Positions 45,951-54,660 of a stretch of DNA of 64,000 nucleotides are shown here, piece by piece. Every line of letters begins with the position of its first letter. Position 1 is the stretch's first letter. This stretch comes from JANMCE01 sp963791625. Its GTDB lineage: Bacteria > Actinomycetota > Acidimicrobiia > Acidimicrobiales > Ilumatobacteraceae. Where the stretch lies: the NCBI GenBank assembly GCA_963791625.1, contig CAWBTA010000005.1, positions 62,001-126,000 of the forward strand, given 5' to 3'. Position numbers and translations under genes: made by a program. The notes beneath the pieces are model-generated. The model worked only from the letters and a program-made list of their open reading frames with translations. It ran no database searches and was not told the origin of the DNA.

Positions 45951-46925
45951 ATGAGGTTTCGAGCATGGGCGCTGGCTGCGTTTCTGACCGTGGCCGCGTG
46001 TGCCGGTCGAACCGCCGCGCCCCCGCCCCCGCTCTCGACGTCAAATACATCGACATCGACATCCACAGCCGTACTTCCATCGAGTACCGGTCCGACAACC
46101 GCGTCACCGAGCACCCCGCCGCCACCGACGGCCACCACGTCCACGACGTCCACAACAACCGTCGCGACTGCGACGACGACGTCAACTGAGCCACCGACGA
46201 CCACGCCACCAATAACCGACGCGCCGACCACCACCCCGCTTGCCTCATCAACGACAACCGAGCCGACGACAGTCGCCCCGACCACGGTGCCGCAACCGTC
46301 CGCGCCGGTCATCGTGCGCAAAGGTGTGACGACGTCGAAGCGGGTGGCGTTCAGCTTCGACGCCGGATCTGACGCCGGTCACGCGGCAGAGATTCTCGAC
46401 CGGCTCGCGGCAGAACACCTACGGGTCAGCTTCGGCGTCACCGGTGACTTCGCCGGCAAGAACCCCGACCTCGTTCGGCGCATGGCAAAAGAGGGCCATC
46501 ACTTCATCAATCACTCCCAAAGCCATCCCTCCTTCACCGGCTTTTCAACATCGTCCAAACCGCTGACCGCCGCACAACGCCAAGCGGAACTCGCAGCCGC
46601 CGATGATGTGATCTCTGCACTCACCGGGGCGACAACCAAGCCGTGGTTCCGTCCGCCTTATGGCGACATCGACAACAGCGTGGCGCAGGACGTGGCCGCA
46701 GCCGGCTACCCGATGATCGCCATGTGGACGGTCGACTCACTCGGTTGGAAGTCGACTCCGGCCAGCCAGGTGGTCGAGCGATGTCTCCGTCGCGTCGAGC
46801 CAGGAGCTGTCTATCTGTTTCACGTTGGCTCGGCCTCGACCGACGCGGATGCGCTCGCCGACATCATCGCCGGCATCCGGTCTGCAGGGTACGAGATTGT
46901 GTCCGTCGCCGACATCATGAACTGA
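45951..46925 (+). CDS. Lipoprotein polysaccharide deacetylase (NodB domain)
   Basis: A 324-residue exported protein. The signal peptide ends in a lipobox, TVAACAG (Cys17), so it is probably lipid-anchored. A Thr/Pro/Ser-rich linker of about 90 residues leads to the NodB domain at about 120-324. Motif 1 is FSFDAGSD, motif 2 NHSQSH (metal-binding His pair) and motif 3 RPPYGDID. It should remove acetyl groups from peptidoglycan or another polysaccharide outside the membrane. Confidence 0.9.
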   Translation: MRFRAWALAAFLTVAACAGRTAAPPPPLSTSNTSTSTSTAVLPSSTGPTTASPSTPPPPTATTSTTSTTTVATATTTSTEPPTTTPPITDAPTTTPLASSTTTEPTTVAPTTVPQPSAPVIVRKGVTTSKRVAFSFDAGSDAGHAAEILDRLAAEHLRVSFGVTGDFAGKNPDLVRRMAKEGHHFINHSQSHPSFTGFSTSSKPLTAAQRQAELAAADDVISALTGATTKPWFRPPYGDIDNSVAQDVAAAGYPMIAMWTVDSLGWKSTPASQVVERCLRRVEPGAVYLFHVGSASTDADALADIIAGIRSAGYEIVSVADIMN

Positions 46926-46965
46926 CCGCGACCGGCATGTCGCTGGTGGCAGAGGCCGTAAAGGT

Positions 46966-47038
46966 AAGTGGACGGTTACGCGCCGGTTAGCTACCACCCA
47001 AGTTGGGCCGATGGTCGTAGTACCAAGGTCCACTTACG
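46966..47038 (+). promoter_or_regulatory. Structured leader or operator region upstream of an acidic secreted protein
   Basis: In the 168-base gap a perfect 10-base inverted repeat, GTAAGTGGAC (46966-46975) and GTCCACTTAC (47029-47038), encloses further complementary parts, including CCCAAGTTGGG and a GCTACCA/TGGTCGTAG pair. It could be an RNA leader with a closing helix. I could match it to no riboswitch family that I know. Confidence 0.35.
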
Positions 47039-47093
47039 TTGCGCCCCTTATCGGGAGTCTTATGGAGATGTCCCCTCGAACCCGGAGCAGAAC

Positions 47094-47771
47094 ATGAAAC
47101 GACAACTCGTCGCACTCGGCATAGCAGCGGGCGTCATCAGTCTGGTCGGACCGGCCTACGCCGCCATCCAGCGCGACGCCACTCGAACCAACATCCCCCG
47201 GGTCGTTGTCCCCACCTCGTCCACCTCGGCGGCGTCGAGCAGTTCGTCAAGCGCACCGAGTTCATCAAGTTCTTCGTCCACATCGGTTATAGCGGTCAAC
47301 GCCGATGACGTCACTAAGGTCAGCGCGCCGACCACGGCCGGATCGGCACCGACTACGGCCGGGTCAACGACCCCCACGACCATCGATGACCGCCGCGACC
47401 ACTGTCTGGAAGCCGAACATGTCAACGAACCGGCCTGCGTGGCCGTCGCCGGTGCCGTCACTCGACCTTCCACCTCAGCCGCCACGACCGCTACGACCGC
47501 AGGGGCCGGTTCACCATCCACCACCGCCGCCGAGGACGATGATGATGATGATGATCACTCCGGTCATGGCCGAGACGGCGATGACGATGACGATGACAAC
47601 CCCGGCACGTCAGTAGCCCCGTCGCCCAGCACGTCCACGGTGACCTCGGCTTCCCCAACAGTCACCGCCATCGATGACAACAATGGCGACCGAAGTGGCC
47701 GCGGTAGCGGTAGCAACAGCGGTAGCAGCGGTAGCAATGACGACGGGGGCAAGAGCGGCAAGCAGGGCTAG
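47094..47771 (+). CDS. Secreted low-complexity Ser/Thr/Asp-rich protein
   Basis: A 225-residue protein with a signal peptide (MKRQLVALGIAAGVISLVGP, cut after AYA, about residue 23). The mature part is low-complexity: Ser-rich stretches, Thr/Ala-rich stretches, two Asp runs (about residues 145-152 and 162-170) and a Gly/Ser/Asn tail. One short region has two cysteines (DHCLEAEHVNEPACV) and may form a disulfide loop. Acidic runs could bind cations. No family recognised. A hairpin follows. Confidence 0.7.
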   Translation: MKRQLVALGIAAGVISLVGPAYAAIQRDATRTNIPRVVVPTSSTSAASSSSSSAPSSSSSSSTSVIAVNADDVTKVSAPTTAGSAPTTAGSTTPTTIDDRRDHCLEAEHVNEPACVAVAGAVTRPSTSAATTATTAGAGSPSTTAAEDDDDDDDHSGHGRDGDDDDDDNPGTSVAPSPSTSTVTSASPTVTAIDDNNGDRSGRGSGSNSGSSGSNDDGGKSGKQG

Positions 47772-47791
47772 CCCTTCCCCCGCACCAGGAC

Positions 47792-47829
47792 GAGGAGCCG
47801 CCACCGACCGCCCACGGTGGCGGCTTCTC
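47792..47829 (+). terminator. Hairpin terminator after the acidic secreted protein
   Basis: A 14-bp stem (47792-47805 with 47816-47829, one G-T pair) and a 10-base loop. There is no clear T run, so termination strength is uncertain. Confidence 0.6.
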
Positions 47830-47897
47830 CGCGTCCGCACCCAGCCCCCAATCGCACCAGCATCACCCCCGGACCCGACGGCAGTTTCTACACTTCG

Positions 47898-48902
47898 ATG
47901 GTGAGCAATGCCTTCCCGCCGCCCCCTCCACAAGACGGCCCAGAACCCTCGGGCACACGACCCGGTTTCGGCTCGGCACCTCCGCCTCTACCACCGCCAC
48001 CGCCACCTCCCCCCGGCCCTCAAGGACGGTGGGGCTACGGGACGCCACCGCCACCACCACCTGTCGGCTACTACTACGGCGGTGGAGGTGCCGACGACCC
48101 GCTGGTATCCACCGACCTTTCAAGCTGGTTCTCGAAGGTGTTCGCCGGGATGCGGCGGAGCTGGAAGTCACTGCTGATCTATCGACTGATCGCACTCGTG
48201 CCGTCGATCGTCATCGCCATCGCCCTGAGCGGTTTCACCAACCAGATTGCCCAACCCTCACGCAACGTCCGATTGACTTTTGGCGGAGGAGCACTTGTTC
48301 TCACGCTCGTGTCATATCTGAGCAGCATCGTGATCTACGCCGTGTCCACGGCCGCTTCCGCCCACGTACTCGCTCATGACGCGGCCGCTGAGATCCAAGG
48401 CAGCTCGGCTCGGGTGAGCTGGCAGCAAGGACTGCACTTCGGCATCTCGCGAGTGTTGCCGATGATTGGCTGGTCAATCGCAACCGGACTCTTGGTCATC
48501 GTCGGATTTCTCTTCTGCCTGCTGCCGGGTATCTACCTCGGCGTTGTCTTCTTCGGAACGCTCACCGGTGTCGTCGCTTTCGAACGCCCATCGTCGGTCT
48601 TGAGCCGCTGCTTCGAACTCATGAAGGGCAACTGGTGGGACATGTTCGGGCGTGCCCTTCTTGTCGTCGTCGGGCTCCTCGTCGTTAGCTGCGGGATTGG
48701 CTTGCTCAGCGGAGGGTTCAGTATTGCCACCAGCGGATCAACCACCGGCAGCGTCGGTTCGACCATTGCGTCCAGCATCTTGAATATTCCGATCGCAATG
48801 TTCCTGTCGGTCGCTGCGATCGTCACCTATGCCGAACTTCGCCGGAAGCTCGAGCCCATCTCGTCGGCACAGCTAGCGGCGGAGTCAGCTGTCGCAAGCT
48901 GA
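47898..48902 (+). CDS. Proline-rich N-terminus membrane protein
   Basis: A 334-residue protein from ATG 47898. The first 75 residues are Pro/Gly-rich and include runs of Pro, likely cytoplasmic and unstructured. About five to six membrane helices follow (IYRLIALVPSIVIAIALSGF, ALVLTLVSYLSSIVIYAV, TGLLVIVGFLFCLLPGIYLG, ALLVVVGLLVVSCGIGLL and a last one near 305-320). The layout resembles the membrane domain of GlpQ-like or DUF975-like proteins, with no catalytic domain. Function unknown. A longer frame upstream overlaps the terminator hairpin and is rejected. Confidence 0.75.
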   Translation: MVSNAFPPPPPQDGPEPSGTRPGFGSAPPPLPPPPPPPPGPQGRWGYGTPPPPPPVGYYYGGGGADDPLVSTDLSSWFSKVFAGMRRSWKSLLIYRLIALVPSIVIAIALSGFTNQIAQPSRNVRLTFGGGALVLTLVSYLSSIVIYAVSTAASAHVLAHDAAAEIQGSSARVSWQQGLHFGISRVLPMIGWSIATGLLVIVGFLFCLLPGIYLGVVFFGTLTGVVAFERPSSVLSRCFELMKGNWWDMFGRALLVVVGLLVVSCGIGLLSGGFSIATSGSTTGSVGSTIASSILNIPIAMFLSVAAIVTYAELRRKLEPISSAQLAAESAVAS

Positions 48903-48907
48903 GCGCC

Positions 48908-49672
48908 TCAGCGGTACTGGTCGAAAGTGCTGGTGCTGTGGGCCATGCCGTCCGGGGTGACTGCGAAGGCGCCGTAGCCGTCATGCTCGGCCAGCCAACG
49001 CACGCCGTCCATGCCCATCACGAAGACCGCCGTGGCGTACGCATCGGCCAGCGTCAGATCGGGCCCGACAATGGTGACGCTGGCCAAACTCGTTGCCGGC
49101 CGACCGCTTCGCGGGTCGATGACGTGCTCGCCCCGCTCGTACGTCGCTGACGTGGCGATCGCCAAAGGACCGGCACTCACAACGACCGTCGCCAGCTTGT
49201 CCGCGAGGTCGGGATGGCGGATACCAATGCGCCACGGTCGTCCCGGTGAGGGCTCGCCACGCACCACGACGTCACCACCGGCGTTGAGGCAGAAGTCGGT
49301 GGCACTCCACGATTCGAGAATGGTTGCCGCCCGTTCGATCGACCATCCTTTGACCAGACCGGACGGATCAAGATTCGTCCCGTTCGGCGCCGGCACACGA
49401 GTGATGTCGAAGGCCCCAGCCGTATCGACTCGCACCGTTTCGCAGAGATCGAGCACCTCGCGAATCTCGTCAGTCAACTCGTCCCGCGTGATCTCGCGTC
49501 GACCGAACTTGGTGATGGGGCTGGCGTCCTTGTACGGGCTGAACGTCGCGTCGACGTGGTGCAGCCAGTCGACCACTTCGGTGATGGCACCGGCCGGCAC
49601 GTGAGGGTCGCGCACATCGATGGTGACGGCCATGCCCATCACCATTTCGACGTGGTGGAGCCCGACGGTCAT
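48908..49672 (-). CDS. apbE: FAD:protein FMN transferase (ApbE family)
   Basis: Attaches FMN covalently to a Thr in partner proteins, using FAD. It has 254 residues. GLVKGWSIERA and LNAGGDVVVRG form the FAD-binding core, and DPRSGRPATSLASVTIVGPDLTLADAYATAVFVMG carries the metal-site region. There is no lipobox or signal peptide, so it may act in the cytoplasm or be exported another way. The start overlaps the stop of the FMN-binding protein gene (ATGA), which encodes the likely substrate. Confidence 0.9.
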   Translation of the reverse strand: MTVGLHHVEMVMGMAVTIDVRDPHVPAGAITEVVDWLHHVDATFSPYKDASPITKFGRREITRDELTDEIREVLDLCETVRVDTAGAFDITRVPAPNGTNLDPSGLVKGWSIERAATILESWSATDFCLNAGGDVVVRGEPSPGRPWRIGIRHPDLADKLATVVVSAGPLAIATSATYERGEHVIDPRSGRPATSLASVTIVGPDLTLADAYATAVFVMGMDGVRWLAEHDGYGAFAVTPDGMAHSTSTFDQYR

Positions 49673-50436
49673 GCCGTGACGGCTGCTGCTCCGCCGCGGG
49701 CCTGATCGATGGCCGACTGCAGCGACTGGGCGTAGCCCTCGCTGGTGTAGGTGGCGCCGGACACCCCGTCGATATTGGCGCTCTGGGCCGACAAAGCCTC
49801 CGACCGCAGGATCGGTGTGGCCCGGTTGTTGATTGAGATGCTCTTTTGCTTGTCGTTAGGCGAGACCAATGTGGAGACGTTGGTGATCTTGCCGTTGGCG
49901 ATCGTGACCGCAACCTGCACCGGCCCCCAACGAGTATCAACGACGTCACCGTCAAACGTGCCTGCGGCCAACCCGGAGGCTGTCTTCGGGGCTACCGTTG
50001 CCGGCGCCGCGGTAGAAGGCGACGTGACTGGGGGATTGGCAGCCGTCGCCTTTGCAGTCGCGATCGGACTGGTAGCGGCGGCGGTCGGTGCAGCCGTGGC
50101 AACCGGCGTGGTCGGAATGGTTGGGCTGGCCGTCGCGATCTTGCCGGAGGCGCTGCCGTCAGTCAGGGCAAACAACGCGCTCAGAGCACCGGTGGCCGTG
50201 AGGCTGACGGCGAGAGCGGTAGCTCGACTGCCGCGTGCAGCGTGGTTTCGCTTCGCTCGCGCTGGCGGCGTTGTACGGCTGGTCGATTGCGCGGGCGGTG
50301 CGGGAGGCGCAAATCGAGGTGACGCGGGCAGCGGCGTGACGCCGCGCCGACCGGCGAGCCGGTCGAGTCGAGCTTGCACTAACGGGTCAATAGAGCCGCT
50401 GGTGTGGGTTGGTACCCGATCCTGTGGCGTTGTCAT
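49669..50436 (-). CDS. Membrane-anchored FMN-binding domain protein, likely ApbE substrate
   Basis: A 255-residue protein. A basic N-terminal region precedes a membrane helix (ATALAVSLTATGALSALFAL, about 72-91), then an Ala/Thr linker and an FMN-binding domain at about 165-250. The flavinylation motif SGATYTSEGY (S-G-A-T-type) is near residue 225, where Thr would carry FMN. This suggests extracytoplasmic electron transfer. The other members of such chains are not in the window. Confidence 0.88.
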   Translation of the reverse strand: MTTPQDRVPTHTSGSIDPLVQARLDRLAGRRGVTPLPASPRFAPPAPPAQSTSRTTPPARAKRNHAARGSRATALAVSLTATGALSALFALTDGSASGKIATASPTIPTTPVATAAPTAAATSPIATAKATAANPPVTSPSTAAPATVAPKTASGLAAGTFDGDVVDTRWGPVQVAVTIANGKITNVSTLVSPNDKQKSISINNRATPILRSEALSAQSANIDGVSGATYTSEGYAQSLQSAIDQARGGAAAVTA

Positions 50437-50514
50437 GTTGCACAGTCAAGCAATCGTTCCTAAGAACAAGGTGAGCACTCTGTGAGAACTCTGTAAGACC
50501 TGCCTCTGAGGCGG

Positions 50515-51156
50515 TTAGTGCCAGACCAGACCCAGGGTCAGACCAACGAGCGCCAGGTGGTAAGTAACCATGATCGCGACACGAGCCGATGCGAACGGTT
50601 TGGCGAACAGGTCATAGCCAAGCAGCGTGTCCGACGTCACGAAGAATGAAGCACCGACGATGGCCCAGGGACTGCCGGTGAGCGTCACCACCACAGCCAT
50701 CGATGCGATCACGACGAGATACGCGGTGACCGCAAAACCGAGCGCGGCGGCACGCTGGCGGGCGCCCTTCAGGATCGCCGGGCCGAAGGAGCCAATGACT
50801 GCAGCAAGCGGGATCAACGCCAACCCCGCCAGCGCGATGTGGCCGTGAGGACGACGAAAGACGGCCACGCCGAACAAAAGGTGGCCGACGAGAAACGCCC
50901 CGAGTCCGCCGACGAAGTTGTCCACCACCGACATCAGCAGCACATCACCGATGAGACAGAAAACAAGACCGGCGACAACCATCCATCGAGCGCCCGGGTG
51001 CGAAGATTTCACGGTAATTGCAAGTGCAACAAGAAGCACCGTCGTCAGCGGCTTGGTAATGGTTTCGAGCGCGCTGTTCGGTCGCCAACGCGAGATCCAG
51101 TTCGCCATCGCCGCGAAACCGGCGCCGATCAGGAGGGCGACGGCGACCGCGGTCAC
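50515..51156 (-). CDS. YhhN family membrane protein (lysoplasmalogenase-like)
   Basis: A 213-residue membrane protein with about seven to eight helices. The family pattern is TKPLTTVLLVALAI near residues 34-47, with FCLIGDVLLM (Asp) and SDTLLGYD later on. Eukaryotic relatives are lysoplasmalogenases; the bacterial role is less clear. Its start overlaps the surE stop by four bases. Confidence 0.85.
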   Translation of the reverse strand: MTAVAVALLIGAGFAAMANWISRWRPNSALETITKPLTTVLLVALAITVKSSHPGARWMVVAGLVFCLIGDVLLMSVVDNFVGGLGAFLVGHLLFGVAVFRRPHGHIALAGLALIPLAAVIGSFGPAILKGARQRAAALGFAVTAYLVVIASMAVVVTLTGSPWAIVGASFFVTSDTLLGYDLFAKPFASARVAIMVTYHLALVGLTLGLVWH

Positions 51157-51986
51157 AGGGGACGGCTTGTACCGACCAGCCCGGTGAGCATCTGCTCAAT
51201 CGCAGGCGCGCACGGCGCATCCCCGCTCATCATTCGGCTCAGATAGGTGATAGAGACCTCGTCGGCGCGGATGGCGCCGCCGTCGGATTCGGGTGGCAGA
51301 TCCAAGATGTCGCCCCAACTCATGGTGACGCTGTACGCGTCACGCAACCCGACAATCGGCTCAAGCTTGGCGTCAAAAAGGGCGCGGTTGGGAGAGACGC
51401 CGACGATAGTGCGACGCCAACCCTTGATCTGGTCGAGTGGCAGGTTGGGCACGTTCACGTTGATGAGCACCGGATCTGACGGAAGGTCGCTCAGCACCTC
51501 GGCAACCACCAGCGCGGCCACGGCACCAGCGCTCTCCCACCGTTGATCGAGCAACATCTGATCCCATGCTTGGCCCTCGATGCCGAACTCCCGAACCGCT
51601 TGACTAATGGCAATGCCGCTGACCCCACCCGATCGGGCTGTGAGCGCGGCGCCGACGGTTCCCGAGTGATAGATGGATCGGCCGACGTTGGCACCGGGAT
51701 TGATACCGGCCACGATCAGGTCGAACGGCGGGCCGAACGCGCCGAGCCGACTGAGCAGCACGCACAACGCCGGCGGACCCGTCACCGACCACGACTCGGG
51801 CACGCCGTCGACCTCCACTTTGTGCACCTCGGGGCGGCTGATGTTGAGCGACCCGAACGCAGCCCCGTACCCCGAGTACTCGGTGTTGGGCGCCACGACG
51901 ATCACGTCACCCAAGGGAACCAGCGATCGAGCCAGGACGTGTAGGCCAATGGAGTCGATGCCGTCGTCGTTGGTCACCAATATGCG
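51153..51986 (-). CDS. surE: 5'/3'-nucleotidase SurE
   Basis: Metal-dependent nucleoside monophosphate phosphatase used in stationary-phase survival. The start at ATG 51986 (MRILVTNDDGIDSIGL) is the standard N-terminus; a longer frame to 52043 is rejected. Metal ligands lie in the NDDG motif (residues 7-10), with Ser and Asn ligands in TEYSGYG and GINPGANVG. It has 277 residues, slightly longer than the usual 250. Confidence 0.94.
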   Translation of the reverse strand, partial: RILVTNDDGIDSIGLHVLARSLVPLGDVIVVAPNTEYSGYGAAFGSLNISRPEVHKVEVDGVPESWSVTGPPALCVLLSRLGAFGPPFDLIVAGINPGANVGRSIYHSGTVGAALTARSGGVSGIAISQAVREFGIEGQAWDQMLLDQRWESAGAVAALVVAEVLSDLPSDPVLINVNVPNLPLDQIKGWRRTIVGVSPNRALFDAKLEPIVGLRDAYSVTMSWGDILDLPPESDGGAIRADEVSITYLSRMMSGDAPCAPAIEQMLTGLVGTSRPL

Positions 51987-52096
51987 CATGCCCACGACCG
52001 TACCGAACCAGGACCCGAATCGCTCGTTAATCCGCTTGATCACCCTTCTCGAGGCACGGTTTTAGGACCCTCAGGAGTCCTGGCAGACTATGGGCC

Positions 52097-52393
52097 ATGA
52101 TCAAGGCAAATATGACTACCGCCAAGTACGTTGCCGTCCACTTCACCCTGCCCAAGTCCGTGGGTGCCAACACAGCTGACATCCTCGGTGAATTCACACA
52201 CTGGACCCCCGTTCCCATGCACAAGACCGACGACGGTGGCTTCCAGATTCACCTCGCGCTCGACCCAGGCCAGCAGTATCGGTTCCGCTACCGCCTCGAC
52301 AATGAGCGTTGGGAAAACGACGCTCACTGCGACGGTTACGTGCCGAACGAATTCGGCACCGAGGACTCCGTCGTCGATCTCACCACAGTCTGA
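52097..52393 (+). CDS. Small isoamylase early-set / CBM48-like protein
   Basis: A 98-residue single-domain protein with the glycogen-binding fold: VHFTLPKSVGANTADILGEF, WTPVPMHKTDDGGFQIHLAL and YRFRYRLDNERWENDAHCDGY. Stand-alone modules of this type are known in bacteria. An ATG at 52112 is an alternative start. It converges on the cyclase pseudogene with no gap. Confidence 0.82.
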   Translation: MIKANMTTAKYVAVHFTLPKSVGANTADILGEFTHWTPVPMHKTDDGGFQIHLALDPGQQYRFRYRLDNERWENDAHCDGYVPNEFGTEDSVVDLTTV

Positions 52394-53373
52394 TCACTTC
52401 ATCGCCAACGCGTTCGGGGGACTGGCGACTCCCGAACGAAGGTTGAGCGGTGCCGATGTGAGAAAACACGCGTACCGACCATCGTCGGCACAGTCAGCGG
52501 CAAGTGGGTCGAGATTCCACATCTCGCCCAGCGGGAGACCGAGCATCGGCAGGAACCAGGTATGGGTGAACACTTCGTGCATGCGTTGGGGGTCATTTCG
52601 AATAGCGGCGCGTTGCTCGGGCGCAAGTAGCGAGCCGGGAGACATCACCTCCACCATCGGGTTGTCGGCGGCGACCGCCGCGATGTGCAGAGTCCCAGAG
52701 AAATTCGGCCATTTCGGCGCCGGGTCGAAGACCAGGAGTCGCCGGACGGGGATGAGCGGCGAAGGCCGCCCGCTGATCGCGGCGTGAGAGATTCGTACCA
52801 GCCTATCCAACCCGTTCGTAGCAGCAGGACGTCGCCTTCGTTGAATCTCGGCATGCTGGTCGGGCGAGCGTGGCGACCAGATCTTCGACCTCGATCGGAT
52901 CCGGCGCGTCGTAGAGGAGCGGGCGACCGACCGATGCCGCGCCATCGACCAACATCGACCACAACCGCCCGACCAGCGATACCTCGGCGAGCCCAGTGGT
53001 GCACGCCGTGCGCATCACTGTCGAGGCCACCGTAGAAACCGTTGTCGTGGTTCCGCACGTGGCGGAAGCCGTCCCACTGCGATGAGGACTGCGTGTTCCA
53101 GTCGTGCAGCACATCGTCGACCCACAGGGCTCCCTCGGGTCCACGAATCTCATGTCGAAACGGCTGGCGGCCGAAGAGCGGCGGGCTGGGGAGTTCCATC
53201 TCCCAGTTGAGGGCAAACACCGCGCCGCGCGTTACGAGCTTGGCCGCCTCGGCGACGCGTTCGGGGGTTTGAAGGTTGAGGCAGCCGAAATAGTCGGGCG
53301 CCGGCCACACATCCCACGCGCAAGGATGGCCGTCGCGAAGTGGAAGGTCGGCGAAGCGCGGAAGTTCTGACAT
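52394..53373 (-). pseudogene. Cyclase family (metal-dependent hydrolase) gene with several frameshifts
   Basis: The parts match the cyclase/kynurenine formamidase-like family in order, but in changing frames. From ATG 53373 (MSELPRFADLPLRDG) to about 52930 the frame carries WDVWPAPDYFGCLNLQTPE and QWDGFRHVRN. VGRPLLYDAPDPIEVEDL (about 52930-52855) is in a second frame, EGDVLLLRTGWIGWYE (to about 52800) returns to the first, LSRRDQRAAFAAHPRPA then PGLRPGAEMAEFLWDSA (to about 52690) is again in the second, and HIAAVAADNPMVEVMSPG to the end in a third. At least four shifts are needed. Flanking genes are intact. Confidence 0.8.
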
Positions 53374-53382
53374 GTTCACAGC

Positions 53383-54648
53383 ATGTCATCCGCCATCTAC
53401 CCTCTTGGGATGGACATAGCTCGTGGACCCGGCCCTATCGACGGTGTGCGAGTGCTGGACTTCACCCGCGTGCTGTCGGGTCCGCACTGCACCCGAATGC
53501 TCGTCGACTTGGGGGCCCATGTCATCAAGGTAGAACCGCCAGAGGGAGATACGACCCGCTGGACGTTCCCAAAGGTGGCCTCCATCGCCACCTACTTCTC
53601 CCAGCAGAACTGCGGAAAGCAGAACATCAGTCTCGACCTGCGCCAACCAGAGGCGATTTCATTGCTGTTGCAACTGATCGATCAGATCGATGTTGTGGTC
53701 GAGAACTACCGACCCGATGTGATGGACCGGCTCGGTCTCGGGTGGGACGTGCTGCACGCGAGGAATCCGCGGCTGATCTACGCAGCCATATCCGGTTACG
53801 GCAGCACCGGAATGTGGGCGAACCGTCGGGCCTACGCACCAGCCATAGCCGCCGAGATGGGAACCCTGGGCCTGTCCACAGACGCCCATCACGGGCGGAT
53901 CGCATCGGACCCGATCAGCCACCCCGACCTGTTCGCCGGACTCGAGTGCTTCGCCGGCATACTCGCCGCGCTCTACGCCCGAGAGCGGACTGGCCTGGGT
54001 CAACGGGTAGAGGTGTCGATGGCCGAAACGATGTTGTCGATCAACGAGCACGTCCATTGGATTCTGCAACGTGATCTCGACGGTGTGAGTGAGGAGAACT
54101 TCGTGCCGAGTTTCCGAACCGAGGACTACCCGGTTGTGACCGCAGCGACCGGCGAACGGGTGCTGATCGCCGGTCACCCGGCGTCCGAGGGAGTGTTCCA
54201 GGACTATTGCGACCTGATCGATCGCCCCGATCTCCGCGAGGACGAGCGGTTCGCCACCGTGGAGCTGCGCAAGACCAACCTGGCGGTGTTCATCGACATG
54301 ATTGCCACATGGGCTGCTACCCATGATGTCGATCCGCTGGTATCGCTCGTGGATGCCCAGGGCTTCACGGTGGGCGTTGTCCGTTCCGTGACCGAGGGAG
54401 CGACGTCGGCCTGGGCGGTTGAACGGGGAGCGATTGTGGAGATTGACAACCGCGCCGGCGGCACCTTGCGCATCCCCAACTCCCCCATCCGGTTCTCCGA
54501 CAGCGACGCCGGCGTCCGTGGCCAGGTCCGCTACCGAGGCGAAAACAACCGCACCGTCCTGCATGAGCTGCTCGGCCTTACCGATGTCACGCTGGATGAT
54601 CTGGAAGCCCGGGGCGTCATCTCCAGTCGCTTGCCCAAGCCGACCTGA
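53383..54648 (+). CDS. Family III CoA transferase (CaiB/BaiF type)
   Basis: A 421-residue enzyme: LDFTRVLSGPHCTRMLVDLG, AHVIKVEPPEGDTTR and VVENYRPDVMDRLGLG are typical. At the position where active members have the nucleophilic Asp (usually in PGYD or AYD), this protein reads RRAYAPAIAAEMG, with Ala. Either the alignment is off or the mechanism differs from formyl-CoA transferase. The start at 53383 is nine bases from the divergent cyclase start. The substrate is unknown. Confidence 0.87.
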   Translation: MSSAIYPLGMDIARGPGPIDGVRVLDFTRVLSGPHCTRMLVDLGAHVIKVEPPEGDTTRWTFPKVASIATYFSQQNCGKQNISLDLRQPEAISLLLQLIDQIDVVVENYRPDVMDRLGLGWDVLHARNPRLIYAAISGYGSTGMWANRRAYAPAIAAEMGTLGLSTDAHHGRIASDPISHPDLFAGLECFAGILAALYARERTGLGQRVEVSMAETMLSINEHVHWILQRDLDGVSEENFVPSFRTEDYPVVTAATGERVLIAGHPASEGVFQDYCDLIDRPDLREDERFATVELRKTNLAVFIDMIATWAATHDVDPLVSLVDAQGFTVGVVRSVTEGATSAWAVERGAIVEIDNRAGGTLRIPNSPIRFSDSDAGVRGQVRYRGENNRTVLHELLGLTDVTLDDLEARGVISSRLPKPT

Positions 54649-54660
54649 CAGGATTGAGGA

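Noticed and set aside
46926..47093. Known riboswitch (c-di-AMP, c-di-GMP, TPP or cobalamin type)
   Set aside because: Consensus cores of these classes are not found, so only an unassigned structured region is reported.
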